64,000 nt of DNA from Longimicrobiales bacterium (lineage in GTDB: Bacteria; Gemmatimonadota; Gemmatimonadetes; Longimicrobiales; Gaopeijiaceae): the NCBI GenBank assembly GCA_951828585.1, contig OX639991.1, forward strand, positions 2,636,576 to 2,700,575, written 5' to 3'. Positions 18,613-28,600 of the stretch are shown in pieces. The notes under the pieces were generated by a model that saw only the letters and a program-made list of their open reading frames with translations, ran no database searches and was not told the DNA's origin. A program made the translations under genes and the position numbers. Each line of letters opens with the position of its first letter. Position 1 is the stretch's first letter.

Positions 18613-20784
18613 CTACTCCGAAGCCGGCCGCCGCCCCAGCCACTGTTCCCACCACTCCAGCTGCACCCATGTCCGATGCACCGTCCGCCAGGGTGTCCAT
18701 CCGCCGTGGTACGAGTCCGGGTAGCGCACGAACCGGGCGGGGACCTGCTGTTTGCGCAGTGCCACGTACATCTGTTCCGCCTCTTCGATGGGGACGCGGT
18801 GGTCGGATTCGCCGTGGACGAACATGGTCGGCGTGGTGACCCCCTTCGCGTGAATGATGGGAGACGAGCGCATCAGGTTCTCCAGTCCCCGCTCCTCCCA
18901 GGGCGGTCCGTAGAACTCGCTCTCCTTGGTGCGCGGGATGTCGGCCACCCCGTAGTCGCTGACCCAGTTCGATATGGACGCGCCCGCGATGGCGGCAGCG
19001 AAACGGTCGGTTTTGGTGATGACCACGTTGGTCATGTAGCCACCGTAGGAGTAGCCGGTCACGCCCATCCGGTCCGTGTCGATGTCGTAGTTGGCAACCG
19101 CGTGATCGACCCCGGCCATGACGTCTTCGTAGTCCTTGAATCCCCACCCGCCCCACGTCCCCCAACGGAAGTCCTCGCCGTAACCCGTCGAGGCGCGCGG
19201 GTTCGTGTAAAGCACCATGTAACCCTGCGCCGCGAGCAACTGGCGATCAAAGGAGAAGTCATTGCCGTAGGCACCGTGAGGGCCGCCGTGAATCACGAGG
19301 ATCATGGGGAAGCCACCCTCGCGCCCACCCCCATCCCCGTCGTACCCTCGCGCGGGCAAAATCCACCCCTCCACCTCGGTGCCGTCCTCGCTGCGGAACA
19401 GCAGCCGGTCGGGCGAAGCAAGGGCCAGATCGGCCAGCAGCGGCCCGTTCACGTCGCTCACGCGGGTCTCCCCCTCGCCCCCGACCGCTGCGGCCCAAAT
19501 GTCGCCCGGCTGCACGGGATCGGTGGCCCGGTACGCGACCCGCGAGTAGTCGGCCGAGAAGGAGAAGCTGCCCAGCCGGCGGTCCCCCGTAGTGACCTGT
19601 TCGACATTTCCGCCCCCGGCCGGAACCCGAAACAGATGACTGTTGCCGGCGATCCCTCCGGAGAAGTACACGTGCCGGCCATCCGGCGCCCACGAGTGCC
19701 CACCGGGAATCAGGTCCCAGTCGGCCGTGACGTTGAGGGTGCGCTCACCGGTCCCCGCGTCGAAGACGAACAGCTCCGACGACGCTCCCCGGTCCCGCCC
19801 CTCGCGAATGATCACATCCAGCCCCTCGTTGCCCCGCACCACGATCCGGCCGCCATCCGGAGACCACGACGGCGACGAGTAGTTGTATTCGTCGTCGGTA
19901 AGGCGGGTCACGCTGCCCTCCAGGTCCACCGTCCACAGGTCGCTTCGCCCGTAGCTGTGCTCGTCGCGCTGATGGCTGTCTGCGGTGAAGGCGAGCCGGC
20001 CCCCATCCGGACTCCACGCCACGCCCCCGGCGTTGACCCCCAGCTCGGTGAGCTGCCGCGGCTCGCCCCCCGCCGCCGGAATCAGATGGATCTCGCGCGG
20101 CGGCGTCGCACGCGGATCGCGTGGATCCGGCAAGTAGCCGCGGCGGTCGAAGCGGTAGTTCATCCAGTCGTAGTCGCGGCCATCGAAACGCTCGACCGTG
20201 CGGCGCTCGAAGTCCGACCCGTATGTGCGCGGCGGGGCCGGGGGCGGCCGAACCGGCGCGGTGAACGCGATCCAGGCCCCATCCGGACTGAACACCGGCG
20301 AACCACCCAGCCCCTCGATCTGAAACGCCTCGCCGGCGGGCCGGTCCATGCGAAGGAACCAGGTCCCGCCGCTCGTGCGCCCATCCGGGCCCGGCCGTCT
20401 GGAGCTGAACACGAGGAGGCGACCGTCCGGAGTCCACTGCGGCGACGAAGCGCTGAAGCTGGGGCTGGTCAGACGAACCGGCTCACCCGTCCCGTCCGCG
20501 GCGGCCAGCCAGATCTCGCTGTGGCGACGGTTCTCCTCCTCCATAACCCAGCTGACCACGTAGGCGACCTGTGACCCGTCGGGTGACAGAGCCGGGCTGC
20601 CGGCGCTTTTCAGCCGGTAGTAGTCCTCCAGTTCCAGGGGACGGCGCTCCTGGGCGTTGGCGGGGACCGTCAATGTCGCCGCGGCAACGACCATGACGAG
20701 ACACGCAATCGACACCCACATCCCCCACACCACCCGCGCCCTCCCATTCCGCCGACAAGGCAACTTCCGCGAACGCAATATCAT
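18613..20784 (-). CDS. Secreted S9 family peptidase (acylaminoacyl/dipeptidyl type)
   Basis: 723-residue exported prolyl-oligopeptidase-fold enzyme. ATG 20784 follows GGAGGAGTC. A membrane-spanning signal lies at about 20-43 (GMWVSIACLVMVVAAATLTV), then an N-terminal propeller of PD40/WD-type strands (LSPDGSQVAYVVSW, WTPDGRLLVFSSRR, FSPDGAWIAFTAP, WSPDGGRLAFTAD, WSPDGGRIVVRGN). The catalytic domain (about 460-723) has nucleophile GYSYGGYMTN (Ser about 579), Asp in GESDHRVP and His in YPDSYHGG. All three catalytic residues are intact. Its tail is duplicated at 13157. It probably cleaves short peptides taken up from the environment. Followed on the same strand by the GGT pseudogene. Confidence 0.92.
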   Translation of the reverse strand: MILRSRKLPCRRNGRARVVWGMWVSIACLVMVVAAATLTVPANAQERRPLELEDYYRLKSAGSPALSPDGSQVAYVVSWVMEEENRRHSEIWLAAADGTGEPVRLTSPSFSASSPQWTPDGRLLVFSSRRPGPDGRTSGGTWFLRMDRPAGEAFQIEGLGGSPVFSPDGAWIAFTAPVRPPPAPPRTYGSDFERRTVERFDGRDYDWMNYRFDRRGYLPDPRDPRATPPREIHLIPAAGGEPRQLTELGVNAGGVAWSPDGGRLAFTADSHQRDEHSYGRSDLWTVDLEGSVTRLTDDEYNYSSPSWSPDGGRIVVRGNEGLDVIIREGRDRGASSELFVFDAGTGERTLNVTADWDLIPGGHSWAPDGRHVYFSGGIAGNSHLFRVPAGGGNVEQVTTGDRRLGSFSFSADYSRVAYRATDPVQPGDIWAAAVGGEGETRVSDVNGPLLADLALASPDRLLFRSEDGTEVEGWILPARGYDGDGGGREGGFPMILVIHGGPHGAYGNDFSFDRQLLAAQGYMVLYTNPRASTGYGEDFRWGTWGGWGFKDYEDVMAGVDHAVANYDIDTDRMGVTGYSYGGYMTNVVITKTDRFAAAIAGASISNWVSDYGVADIPRTKESEFYGPPWEERGLENLMRSSPIIHAKGVTTPTMFVHGESDHRVPIEEAEQMYVALRKQQVPARFVRYPDSYHGGWTPWRTVHRTWVQLEWWEQWLGRRPASE

Positions 20785-20847
20785 GACTCCTCCGGTGCTG
20801 ATGGTTCATCGCCAATGTGCGGCCCCGGCACCCGAGCGTTCAATCCC

Positions 20848-22245
20848 CTACCCGATCCCCACCTCGATCCCGCGCCAATGGCCCTGGCGAAAGCGGACGA
20901 TGCCCAGCACGCAGCGAGTCATGTGGCCGAGAAGAATCGCCAGCCAGATGTGCCACGCCTCGAGCCCGACGGTCTCCTGCAGAAACCAGCACACGGCGAG
21001 GGGCAGCGCGAGCTGCGAGATGAGCGAGATGTACATCGCGCCGCGCGTGTCGCCCGTCCCCTGCAGGGCCCCGTTATGTGCCAGCGCCACGGCGACAAAG
21101 ACACCGGATACGCTGAGAAAGGCGAGCAATTCCGCCCCCAGCACCGCAACGGCCGGATCTTCCATGCCGAAGGCTCCCAGCAACAGATCGGGGACCGACA
21201 GAAAGAGAATGCCGACCCCGACCGCAACCGCGACCCCGATGCCCGAAGCCACACGCGTCCCCTTGACCGACCGCTCGGGCCTGCCGGCACCCAGGTTCTG
21301 GCCCGCGAACGCCGCCGTCGCCCCCATGATCCCCACTGACGTCCACGTGACCAGCGAGAAGAGCTGGGTGTAACCGACCGAGTAAGCGGCCTGTGCCTCC
21401 GCGCTGTTGGCCAGAGACCCGATGAAGCGCAGCAGAATCACGCCCCCGATGTTCATCGCCACACCCTGGATCCCCGTCGGCAACCCGAAGCGGAAGAGTT
21501 GGCGGATCACGGCCGGATCGGGCCGCCAGTCCAGCCCCCGGTGGATGTGGACCACCCAGCGCCCGGTCAGCAGAAACCAGGCCGCGGCGATGGTGATGAT
21601 TCCGGCCGAAATGACCGTCCCCATGGCCGCACCCGTCGTGCCGAAGGCGGGGATCGGACCCAGTCCCCGGATCAGGATCACGCTGATCGCCACGTTCAGG
21701 ACGGTCATCGCGATGCCCAGCCGGAGCGGCGTACGCGCGTCGCCGGCCGAGCGCAGCGCCCCGCCCAGCATGAAGAAGACCATCATGCCGAAGTTGAAGA
21801 TGAACATGGTGCGGATGTACGGGAGCGCCTCCGCCTGCACCGCCGGGGCCGCATTGACGAGGTTCAGGAGCGACGGGGCGAGGAAATAGCCCAGCGGGGC
21901 GAGGATGCCCACGCAGAGGATCCCGGCCGTGAGGAACGCCTGGTAGACGACCCTGTTTACGGTCTCCGCCTCGTTCCTGCCCGCGAAACGGGCCACCAGC
22001 ACCCCCATCCCGGTGAAGAGCGAGCCGATGAACACCTGAACCACCAGGTAGATTTGCCAGGAGACCCCGATCGCCGCGTTCCCGGCATAGCCCACGAAAT
22101 GCCCCACCATGGCGTGATCCACGAGGCCCTGCATTCCCCCGATCACATTCTGCAGCATCGTCGGCCACGCCAGCATCCACACGGCGCGGCCGATGGGGCC
22201 CTCGACGATGGAGCGGTCGAAGGTGCGGCCGGTCGGCTCGGTCAC
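20848..22245 (-). CDS. MATE family efflux transporter
   Basis: 465-residue polytopic protein with twelve predicted hydrophobic segments in two six-helix halves. First half: RAVWMLAWPTMLQNVIGGMQ with GLVDHAMVGHF and IGVSWQIYLVVQVFIGSLFT; second half opens RQLFRFGLPTGIQGVAMNIG and carries AQAAYSVGYTQLFSLVTWTS. This is the usual MATE topology and length. MATE proteins export cationic drugs or metabolites by Na+ or H+ antiport; the substrate cannot be read from sequence. It lies 63 bases upstream of the S9 peptidase on the same strand and may be cotranscribed with it, although the S9 gene has its own strong ribosome site. Confidence 0.92.
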   Translation of the reverse strand: MTEPTGRTFDRSIVEGPIGRAVWMLAWPTMLQNVIGGMQGLVDHAMVGHFVGYAGNAAIGVSWQIYLVVQVFIGSLFTGMGVLVARFAGRNEAETVNRVVYQAFLTAGILCVGILAPLGYFLAPSLLNLVNAAPAVQAEALPYIRTMFIFNFGMMVFFMLGGALRSAGDARTPLRLGIAMTVLNVAISVILIRGLGPIPAFGTTGAAMGTVISAGIITIAAAWFLLTGRWVVHIHRGLDWRPDPAVIRQLFRFGLPTGIQGVAMNIGGVILLRFIGSLANSAEAQAAYSVGYTQLFSLVTWTSVGIMGATAAFAGQNLGAGRPERSVKGTRVASGIGVAVAVGVGILFLSVPDLLLGAFGMEDPAVAVLGAELLAFLSVSGVFVAVALAHNGALQGTGDTRGAMYISLISQLALPLAVCWFLQETVGLEAWHIWLAILLGHMTRCVLGIVRFRQGHWRGIEVGIG

Positions 22246-22321
22246 GGGGGTTGGCGGTCCGCGGACGGAGCCGGGAGGATTTTCTCCGTGGACGGTTCGG
22301 CCCGGGCAGGCGACGGATTCG

Positions 22322-22760
22322 CTATCGGTTCCTCACCAGGCGTGAACCAGCGAAAGCCCCGACAACCCCGAGCACGGGATTCAGCCACGTCAGCCACTCC
22401 GGCTGCTGTCCGGAGTTCATCGCCTCCATCAAGCTCACCTCCGGCGGCCGGACGCCTTCGGTCGCGGGAACGCCTGCCAACGCCAAGGCAACACCCAGCA
22501 CGACCACGAGCACCATGAGCATCAGGAGTCCGCGGTCGTCGGCGGCCACCCAGGTGCAGACCAACCCACCGAACACCCCGGCCAGCAGGCCGACGACGAT
22601 CGAGCCAAGCAACCACCCCCCCCGAGACGTCCCAGCTCCCGGGCTCGAAGGCGCCGTCCACTCCGAGGACCATCCAGAGGCCCGCGAACAGGAGGAAGAC
22701 CGCCCCGGCCATCACGACCCACCCAAGCACCGCCCCACCCACGTTGCGAACGTGTACCAC
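22322..22760 (-). pseudogene. Small membrane protein gene with frameshift in a G8 run
   Basis: A GTG at 22760, after GAAGGGGGAATA, starts VVHVRNVGGAVLGWVVMAGA and a first TM segment (about 5-30). After about WDVSG the frame is lost at a run of eight G (minus strand, 22616-22623). One base fewer restores the reading GWLLGSIVVGLLAGVFGG with three more TM segments, then NSGQQPEWLTWLNPVLG and a basic end (RLVRNR). The whole would be about 146 residues with four TM segments. No family recognised. A one-base length change in the G run may be mutation, phase variation or sequencing error. Confidence 0.55.
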
Positions 22761-22944
22761 TATTCCCCCTTCGCGTGTCGAATTGTATTCAGGACCGGAA
22801 GGAGGGTAAGGCGGAACGGACTTGTCCGGCAAGCGCCCATGCCACCGGCCCCGGCAACACCGCTCCCGGCCTTCGGCAAAAGCCCCTACCTTACCGGACC
22901 CACAACACATGACCGCGAACACGATTCCGAAAAGAGGAGACGAG

Positions 22945-23748
22945 ATGGACCGAGCAGCCGAAGGCACCGATCACAGCACACCGAAGGTCGAACTGTCCTA
23001 CCCGATCGCGGCGAGCGCCGACACCGTGTGGAACATCCTCACGGACCCCGCGCGCTTCTCCGCCTGGATGCAGGGCGAGGTGACCTTCGACACGCGCCCC
23101 GGAAGCCCGTTTCGCGCCGCCTTCCCCAACTACGGCATCGTCATGGCCGGCGAGATCCGGGCCGTCGACCCGGACGCCCGCCGCATCGAGCTCACCTGGG
23201 GCGTCGAATCGGGACCGCAGGCGGGGGAATACCCGGCCGGATCGTCGCTGCTGGCCTTCGAGGTGCACCCGGAAGGAGCTTCGTCCCGCCTGGAGCTCCG
23301 CCACACCGGCCTCCCCTCCGCACGCGCCGCGCAAGAGCAGGAAGGCGGGTGGCGCTTCCAGCTCAGCCGCCTCGACCTGACGGCCAACCGCACCGACCTG
23401 GCCGCCGGCCTCGAGCGCACCCTGCCCGAGTGGATCACAGCCTGGAACGAGCAGGATGAGGAAACGCGCATGGCCGCGCTCCGCCGCTGCTGCGCCGACG
23501 ACGTCACCTTCCGCGACGACTGGACCGGGCTCAGCGGCGTCGGCCTCCTCGGCATGCACATCGCCAACTGCCACCAGTACATGCCCGGCTACACCCTGGA
23601 ACACACCGGCGACATCCGCATCTGCCGGGGCGAAGCGCTCGTCGGATGGCGCACCACCGGCCCGGGCGGGCCCGGCCAAGGCTTCAACCACATCCAGGCC
23701 GACCCGGACGGGACAATTCGCCGCGTGACGGGGTTTCAGCAGGGATGA
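22945..23748 (+). CDS. SRPBCC domain fused to NTF2/SnoaL-like domain
   Basis: 267-residue soluble protein; the start follows AAAGAGGAGACG. Residues about 15-150 form an SRPBCC/AHSA1-like lipid-binding fold: VELSYPIAASADTVWNILTD then PARFSAWM, with RIELTWGVESGPQ and SRLELRHTGLPS. Residues about 155-267 read as an NTF2-like domain: WITAWNEQDEETRMAALRRC, VTFRDDW, HIANCHQYMPGYTLEHTGDI and a final IQADPDGTIRRVTGFQ. Both halves make small-molecule-binding cavities; fusions of this kind are often annotated as activator or polyketide-cyclase-like proteins. No catalytic claim. Its 3' end touches operator-like copy 4. Confidence 0.75.
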   Translation: MDRAAEGTDHSTPKVELSYPIAASADTVWNILTDPARFSAWMQGEVTFDTRPGSPFRAAFPNYGIVMAGEIRAVDPDARRIELTWGVESGPQAGEYPAGSSLLAFEVHPEGASSRLELRHTGLPSARAAQEQEGGWRFQLSRLDLTANRTDLAAGLERTLPEWITAWNEQDEETRMAALRRCCADDVTFRDDWTGLSGVGLLGMHIANCHQYMPGYTLEHTGDIRICRGEALVGWRTTGPGGPGQGFNHIQADPDGTIRRVTGFQQG

Positions 23749-23790
23749 AGTATACTTTACATTACATAAAGTAATGTTGAGTTTACATTC
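23749..23790. promoter_or_regulatory. AT-rich operator-like element, copy 4
   Basis: The most symmetric copy: AGTATACTTTACATTACAT followed by AAAG and TAATGT-TGAGTT-TACATT. It lies in the gap between two convergent stops (23748 plus, 23821 minus), where no promoter is expected. That position argues that some copies are carried by rearrangement, or that the element has another role such as terminator or attachment-type site. Confidence 0.5.
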
Positions 23791-23820
23791 TGCTTGAGCG
23801 CGGCCGCTACCCCAGCGTGC

Positions 23821-24783
23821 CTACCCCCGCCGCCTCGGCGCCGCCGGCAGAGCCTCGACCACCTTCACCATGCGAGCCTGCTGGTCCGCATCGGGGAGAC
23901 CACCCCTCGCCGCCCCGATGTTGTCCAGCATGTGGCGGGCCTGGCTCGTGGCCGGGGTCACGCAGGTCACGGCCGGATGCGCCGCCGCGAACTTCAGGAA
24001 GAACTGCGCCCAGCTCGTGGCGCCGAACTCGGCGGCCCACTCCGGCACCTCCTGGCCCGAAGCCCGCGTAAACAGATTCCGCCCGAACGGCACGTACACC
24101 AGCACGCCAATCCCCTGGTCCATCGCGATCGGGAAGATCTCGTCCGCGGCGCTCGTGTTGTTCGCCGCGTAGTCGATGCCGATGAAGTCGAGCGGGTAGT
24201 CGACCATGGCCTGGGCCAGCGCCTCGTACTGCCGCTTGCTCGTGCTCGTGATGCCCAGATAGCGGATCCGCCCCTCGGCCTTCAGCTCCTGCAGGATCCC
24301 CACCTGCGTGGGCGGGTCTCCCAGGTTGTGCACCTGGATTAGATCGATGACGTCCAGTCCGAAGTACCCGAACGACCGCTCGATCTGGGCACGCGCCGCC
24401 GCCGGATCGGCCGACCCACCACCACGCCCCGCCACATTGACCTTGGTGGCCCAGAAGATCTGGTCGGTGAACCCCTCCTCGGTCGCAATTTCGCCCGCAA
24501 CCTCCTCGGAGTCACCGTAGGAGGGCGCCGTGTCAAACACCTTGGCACCGTGCTCGGTGAAGGTCTTGAGTACGTCACGCAGCCCGCTCACGTCGTCGCT
24601 GCCCGCCATCCGGCGGAATGTCGCCGAGCTGCCCAGGCCGATGATCGGCAGCTGCTCGCCGCTGGACGGAACCGCCCGTGTGATCAGATCCTGCGTGCGA
24701 AGTGCCCGCAGCATCCGGGGATTGAGAGAGAGTGCCGCGCCCGCCGCGGCGCTGGTCCGAAGCCAATCGCGTCGTGTCAACAT
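23821..24783 (-). CDS. Tat-exported aldo/keto reductase
   Basis: 320-residue oxidoreductase of the aldo/keto reductase superfamily. The ATG at 24783 gives a twin-arginine signal (TRRDWLRTSAAAGAALSL). The catalytic tetrad is present: Asp and Tyr in VFDTAPSYGDSE, Lys in IFWATKVN, His in LIQVHNLGD. Later strands RYLGITSTSKRQYEAL and FIGIDYAANN, plus VLVYVPFGRN, follow the TIM-barrel order; a C-terminal ATSQARHMLDN resembles the NADP(H)-binding segment. Tat export fits a protein folded with its cofactor before secretion. Substrate unknown. Stands alone. Confidence 0.87.
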   Translation of the reverse strand: MLTRRDWLRTSAAAGAALSLNPRMLRALRTQDLITRAVPSSGEQLPIIGLGSSATFRRMAGSDDVSGLRDVLKTFTEHGAKVFDTAPSYGDSEEVAGEIATEEGFTDQIFWATKVNVAGRGGGSADPAAARAQIERSFGYFGLDVIDLIQVHNLGDPPTQVGILQELKAEGRIRYLGITSTSKRQYEALAQAMVDYPLDFIGIDYAANNTSAADEIFPIAMDQGIGVLVYVPFGRNLFTRASGQEVPEWAAEFGATSWAQFFLKFAAAHPAVTCVTPATSQARHMLDNIGAARGGLPDADQQARMVKVVEALPAAPRRRG

Positions 24784-24989
24784 CTTTTCGGGTCCTCCTG
24801 GAGTTGGGAAACCGCCGGGCCATCCACGGCCCGGCCAATGGTCAAGGTGCAAGGGACACATGCGGTCCCGCAATTGTTAAGGACAGCCGAAGCAGCCCAT
24901 GTGTTGGTCCGGCCGAGGACCCGCCCGGAGGTTGTGGGACGATCGCGACTGGCGACACTTGCCGGGGACACAAACGCCCCGCCAGAAGC

Positions 24990-25649
24990 CTACCTCACGA
25001 TCGTGACCGACCCCGTCTCCACCGACCGCTGCCGGTAGTCCGTCCCGGCGGCCTGCTCCAGAGTCCCCCGGTAGTCTCGCGGCGAGCCCACGTCCTCGGC
25101 CCAGAACCGGAACACCGTACCGCTTTCCGGGATCTCACCGGCCACAAATGCCCTCACGCCACCCGTCCCCGGCGCGTGGTAGATCGTCAGCCCCTCGGCC
25201 GCCTGGATCGAATCCGCGGGCGGGCCCGAAAGCAACAGCACCACCGCACCGATGTCCTCTTCGTCGTAGCGCACCTGGACCCTCAGAAAACCGGGCGTCC
25301 CCCGCACGTTGACACTCGCCTGCTGGGTCGCCGAGAGACCGTCCGGATCCCGCGCGGTGGCCGTCAACGTGCCCTGGCCCCTCACGCGCCCCACGATGGA
25401 CAGAATCGACCCCGACACCGACGAAATGAAAACACTCCCGGATGTGGCCGAATACGTCAGCTGGTCGCCGTCGTCGTCGGCGAAGTACTGCGACAGGTCC
25501 ACCCGGGCCGTGTCGGTGGCGCCCAGGTCCTGCGCCGGAATCGCCCCAACCGCACGCGGCGCCCGGTTCGCCGGCGGCTCGGTCTCGCCGCAGGAGTGGG
25601 CCACCACCACGACCGCGACAGCCAGCAACGCCAACACGATCCGCTTCAT
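24990..25649 (-). CDS. Ig/cadherin-like domain lipoprotein
   Basis: 219-residue lipoprotein: lipobox VVVAHSC (Cys about 20), then a dystroglycan/cadherin-like module (about 30-115) with VGAIPAQDLGATDTARVDLS, YFADDDGDQLTYSATSGS and GTLTATARDPDGLSATQQAS. This is the common bacterial pattern of putative Ig domains that bind surfaces or Ca2+. The C-terminal half (about 120-219) has FLRVQVRYDEEDIGAVVLLL and is unrecognised. Its ATG overlaps the stop of the large upstream BNR protein as ATGA, so the two are translated together and probably act together outside the cell. Confidence 0.75.
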   Translation of the reverse strand: MKRIVLALLAVAVVVVAHSCGETEPPANRAPRAVGAIPAQDLGATDTARVDLSQYFADDDGDQLTYSATSGSVFISSVSGSILSIVGRVRGQGTLTATARDPDGLSATQQASVNVRGTPGFLRVQVRYDEEDIGAVVLLLSGPPADSIQAAEGLTIYHAPGTGGVRAFVAGEIPESGTVFRFWAEDVGSPRDYRGTLEQAAGTDYRQRSVETGSVTIVR

Positions 25650-28600
25650 GACGCCCCCTCCGGTCTCGCTGCCACCACCCCGGGATCGCTCCCGGATCCG
25701 GATGCACACCCGGAGCCGCTCCCCCCCGCGGCGCAGTGATCCAGCCATTTCAACACGTCTCCGGCGTTGAAGGTGCCGTCGCGATTCCCGAACCAGTCGA
25801 GCAGAAGCACCTGCGCGGGAACCAGCCGGTCCTCTCCCAGCAGGTGATACGCGGCGTCGTCCACCGCAATCGGCGCCACGATCTCGACACGGTCAACAAT
25901 GACGCCCACCAGGTCGGGGCGACCTTGCACCCGGACCGTGATCGTGTCCTCGTACACTCCCGGACCGAGCCCCGCGGTCTCCCGCCTCCACACGACGCCC
26001 TCGCCATATCCCCCTTCCTCCCGCTCGATCACCAGCCACCCGCCCCCGGCAACCTCGGCACTCCAGTCCGCGTCCTCCGCCCCGAACCCGAAGAGGCCCG
26101 AATGGATGGAGTCGCTGGGCGCAAGCGACCACCCGTCAATGCCGTAGCCCGTGCTCTCCCGCATATCCTCGATGCCCAGGGGCGGCTGCACGGCAAAGGT
26201 GTCCACGAACATCGCCGGGCTGCCGGTGGCGCGCTCGGCCTCGACGAAGATGGTGTCGACGTAGAGACCCACCCCGAGTCCGCCCGGGTCCACCGTCCAG
26301 GTGGCGGCCCCGGGACCCGCGCCCGATGTCGTCTCCATCTCCAGCCAGCTCCCCCCGGTGTGCGTCGCCCACCACCTGGTGTCGGGTCTGGGACCGGTAA
26401 AGCGGACCAGGACCGAATCGGCCACGGGCTCCGTGCTCCCGACGAGAACCTTCACGGGCGGCCCCGCCGGCCCCAGCACCAGGTGGCTCGGCAGGAAGAA
26501 ATGCACCGCAACGGGAATCAAGACGGGATCGAAGCCCGTACCCGTCACGGTGATGAACGCCTCGTTGTCCCCTTCCTCCATTTCCTCGGTCAGGAAACGG
26601 TACTGAAAGCGCCCACGCCCCCGCCCGACTCCCCCTGTCACCTCAATCCACTCCACATCGGCCGTGGCCTCCCACGTGGCTGAATGGTCGTCCTTCCCGG
26701 TCGGCGCCACGATCGCCTCGGCGGCGGCAACGGAGTCGGTCGTCAGGATCGTGTCCACAACCGCCCCGGGGCGCACGCGTACGGAAAGCGGCACGTCGAT
26801 CGGAATCTCGAACATGCCGCGCCCGTGGGTGGCCGCGACCAGCCGGCTCGTCCCCGGCTGGGCCGCCAGATCGAACACCGCAACCGTCGGCAGATCTTCG
26901 TCCAGACGCTCCCAGGTCCCGCCGCCGGTGGCCGAATGGAACACTCCCAGGTCGGTGCCGATGAAGACGCCCTCCAGGTCGGCCGGATCGTAGAGAATCG
27001 CGTTGACCGGGTGGTCGGGCAGGTTCCCGGTGCGGTCCTCCCAGGTGAGGCCCCCGTCCACCGTGTGGAAGACGTGCCCGGTCAGGAATCCCCCCGCTAC
27101 GGCGTAGGCCTGCTCCGGGTCGTCCGGGTGCACCGCCACATCGCCGATGAACCGGTCGGGCAGACCCGATCCCGATTGCTGCCAGGTAACCCCTCCGTCG
27201 CGGGTCACGATAACCTGTCCGTACAGCACGCCCGCATACACGGTATTCTCATCGGAGGGCGTGAGTCCGATCGAGCTGATGACCTCGCGGTCGCTCGGGG
27301 TCCGGTAAATGCGTTCCCAGCGGTCCGCCGAATTGTCGGTGCGATACAAGCTCCGCACGCCGAAGTACAGCCGCTTCGAGTCCATCGGGTCCATGACGAG
27401 GGGCGGTATGAAGAGTCCCCGCTCGCTGGGGTCGATTCCCCTGATCACCAGGGACCCGTTCTTTCTCGGGCCGCTGTATCCCGCGTTCGCGATCCATTGC
27501 GTCTCGGCGTACCACGTTGAGGGGTTCTCGACATCGAAGGCCGTGTAGCCCCCGTCCCCACCCATGACCTTCTCCCAGGTCGTGGTTCCCGGGGCGGATT
27601 GTTGCGTCCCCTGGTCCTGGGTACCCCCGAGGGTGATTCCGGCGATGGACGGATGCAGGCCGATGCCCCGGTAGTACTGGGCCACGGCAAGGTTGGTGGC
27701 AAGCGAAGTCCAGCTGGTTCCGCCGTCGATTGTACGATACACGCCGCCGTCGTTCGCCAGGTACAGGGCGTTTGTCCCTCGCAGCGTGTCGAAGACCAGG
27801 AGGTGTTCGTCGACGTAGATGCCGTTGTGATGGGTGGCGAAATTCTGTCCGCCGTCGATCGACCGGTACAGTTGCAGACTGCCGAAGTAGACCGTCTGCG
27901 GGTTCGCCGGGTGCACGGCGATCGTCATGTCGTACCAGCACTGGTACCAGCAGCTGGCGCCCGTGGCCGGCAGCTCCTGCCAGGTCGCCGCGCCGTTGAC
28001 GGTCCGGTACATCGTGAGCCCCGACCCTTGCGACTCTCCGGTCTGGAAGCTCGCGTAGAGCGTCTGCGGCGAGGAGGGTGCGATCGCGAGGTTGATTCGC
28101 CTGGCGATGCCGGTGTTCATGCCCGTCGAGGTGTGCGTCCAGGACGCGCCGGTGTCGGTCGACTTGTAGACGCCCCGGCCGTAGACGGCGGCGTACAGGA
28201 CGGAGGCGTTCCCGGGGTCCGGCACCAGATCGGTCGCGATGCCTTCGAGGACCAGGTTCCAGTTCATGCCGCTGTCCGTTGAGCGGAAGAGCCCGTAGGT
28301 GGAGGCCGCCAGAACCGTGGTCGAGCTCGTGGACCCGGCGGAAGCGCGGTCGATGACCACCCGTGCTATACGCGCACCCCCACTCCCTTCACTCCTTCTG
28401 CTCAGGAAGGCCTGGACTCCCAGCTGTTCCCAGGTCTCGCCGGCGTCGAAGGTGCGCAGCACCCCGCACCCGTAATAGCTGTCCCCGGAGAAGTGCTGCT
28501 CGCCGGTGCCCGCGTAGATGATTTCGGGATTCACCGGATCGATCGCGATGGACCCCATGGCCAGCGAACACTCCTGGTCCGTCAGCGGCCGCCAGTTCGC

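Noticed and set aside
18610-20574. Plus-strand 650-codon open frame opposite the S9 peptidase
   Set aside because: No motifs, and it reads through the complement of an S9 enzyme with intact triad. GC-rich third positions explain the open frame.
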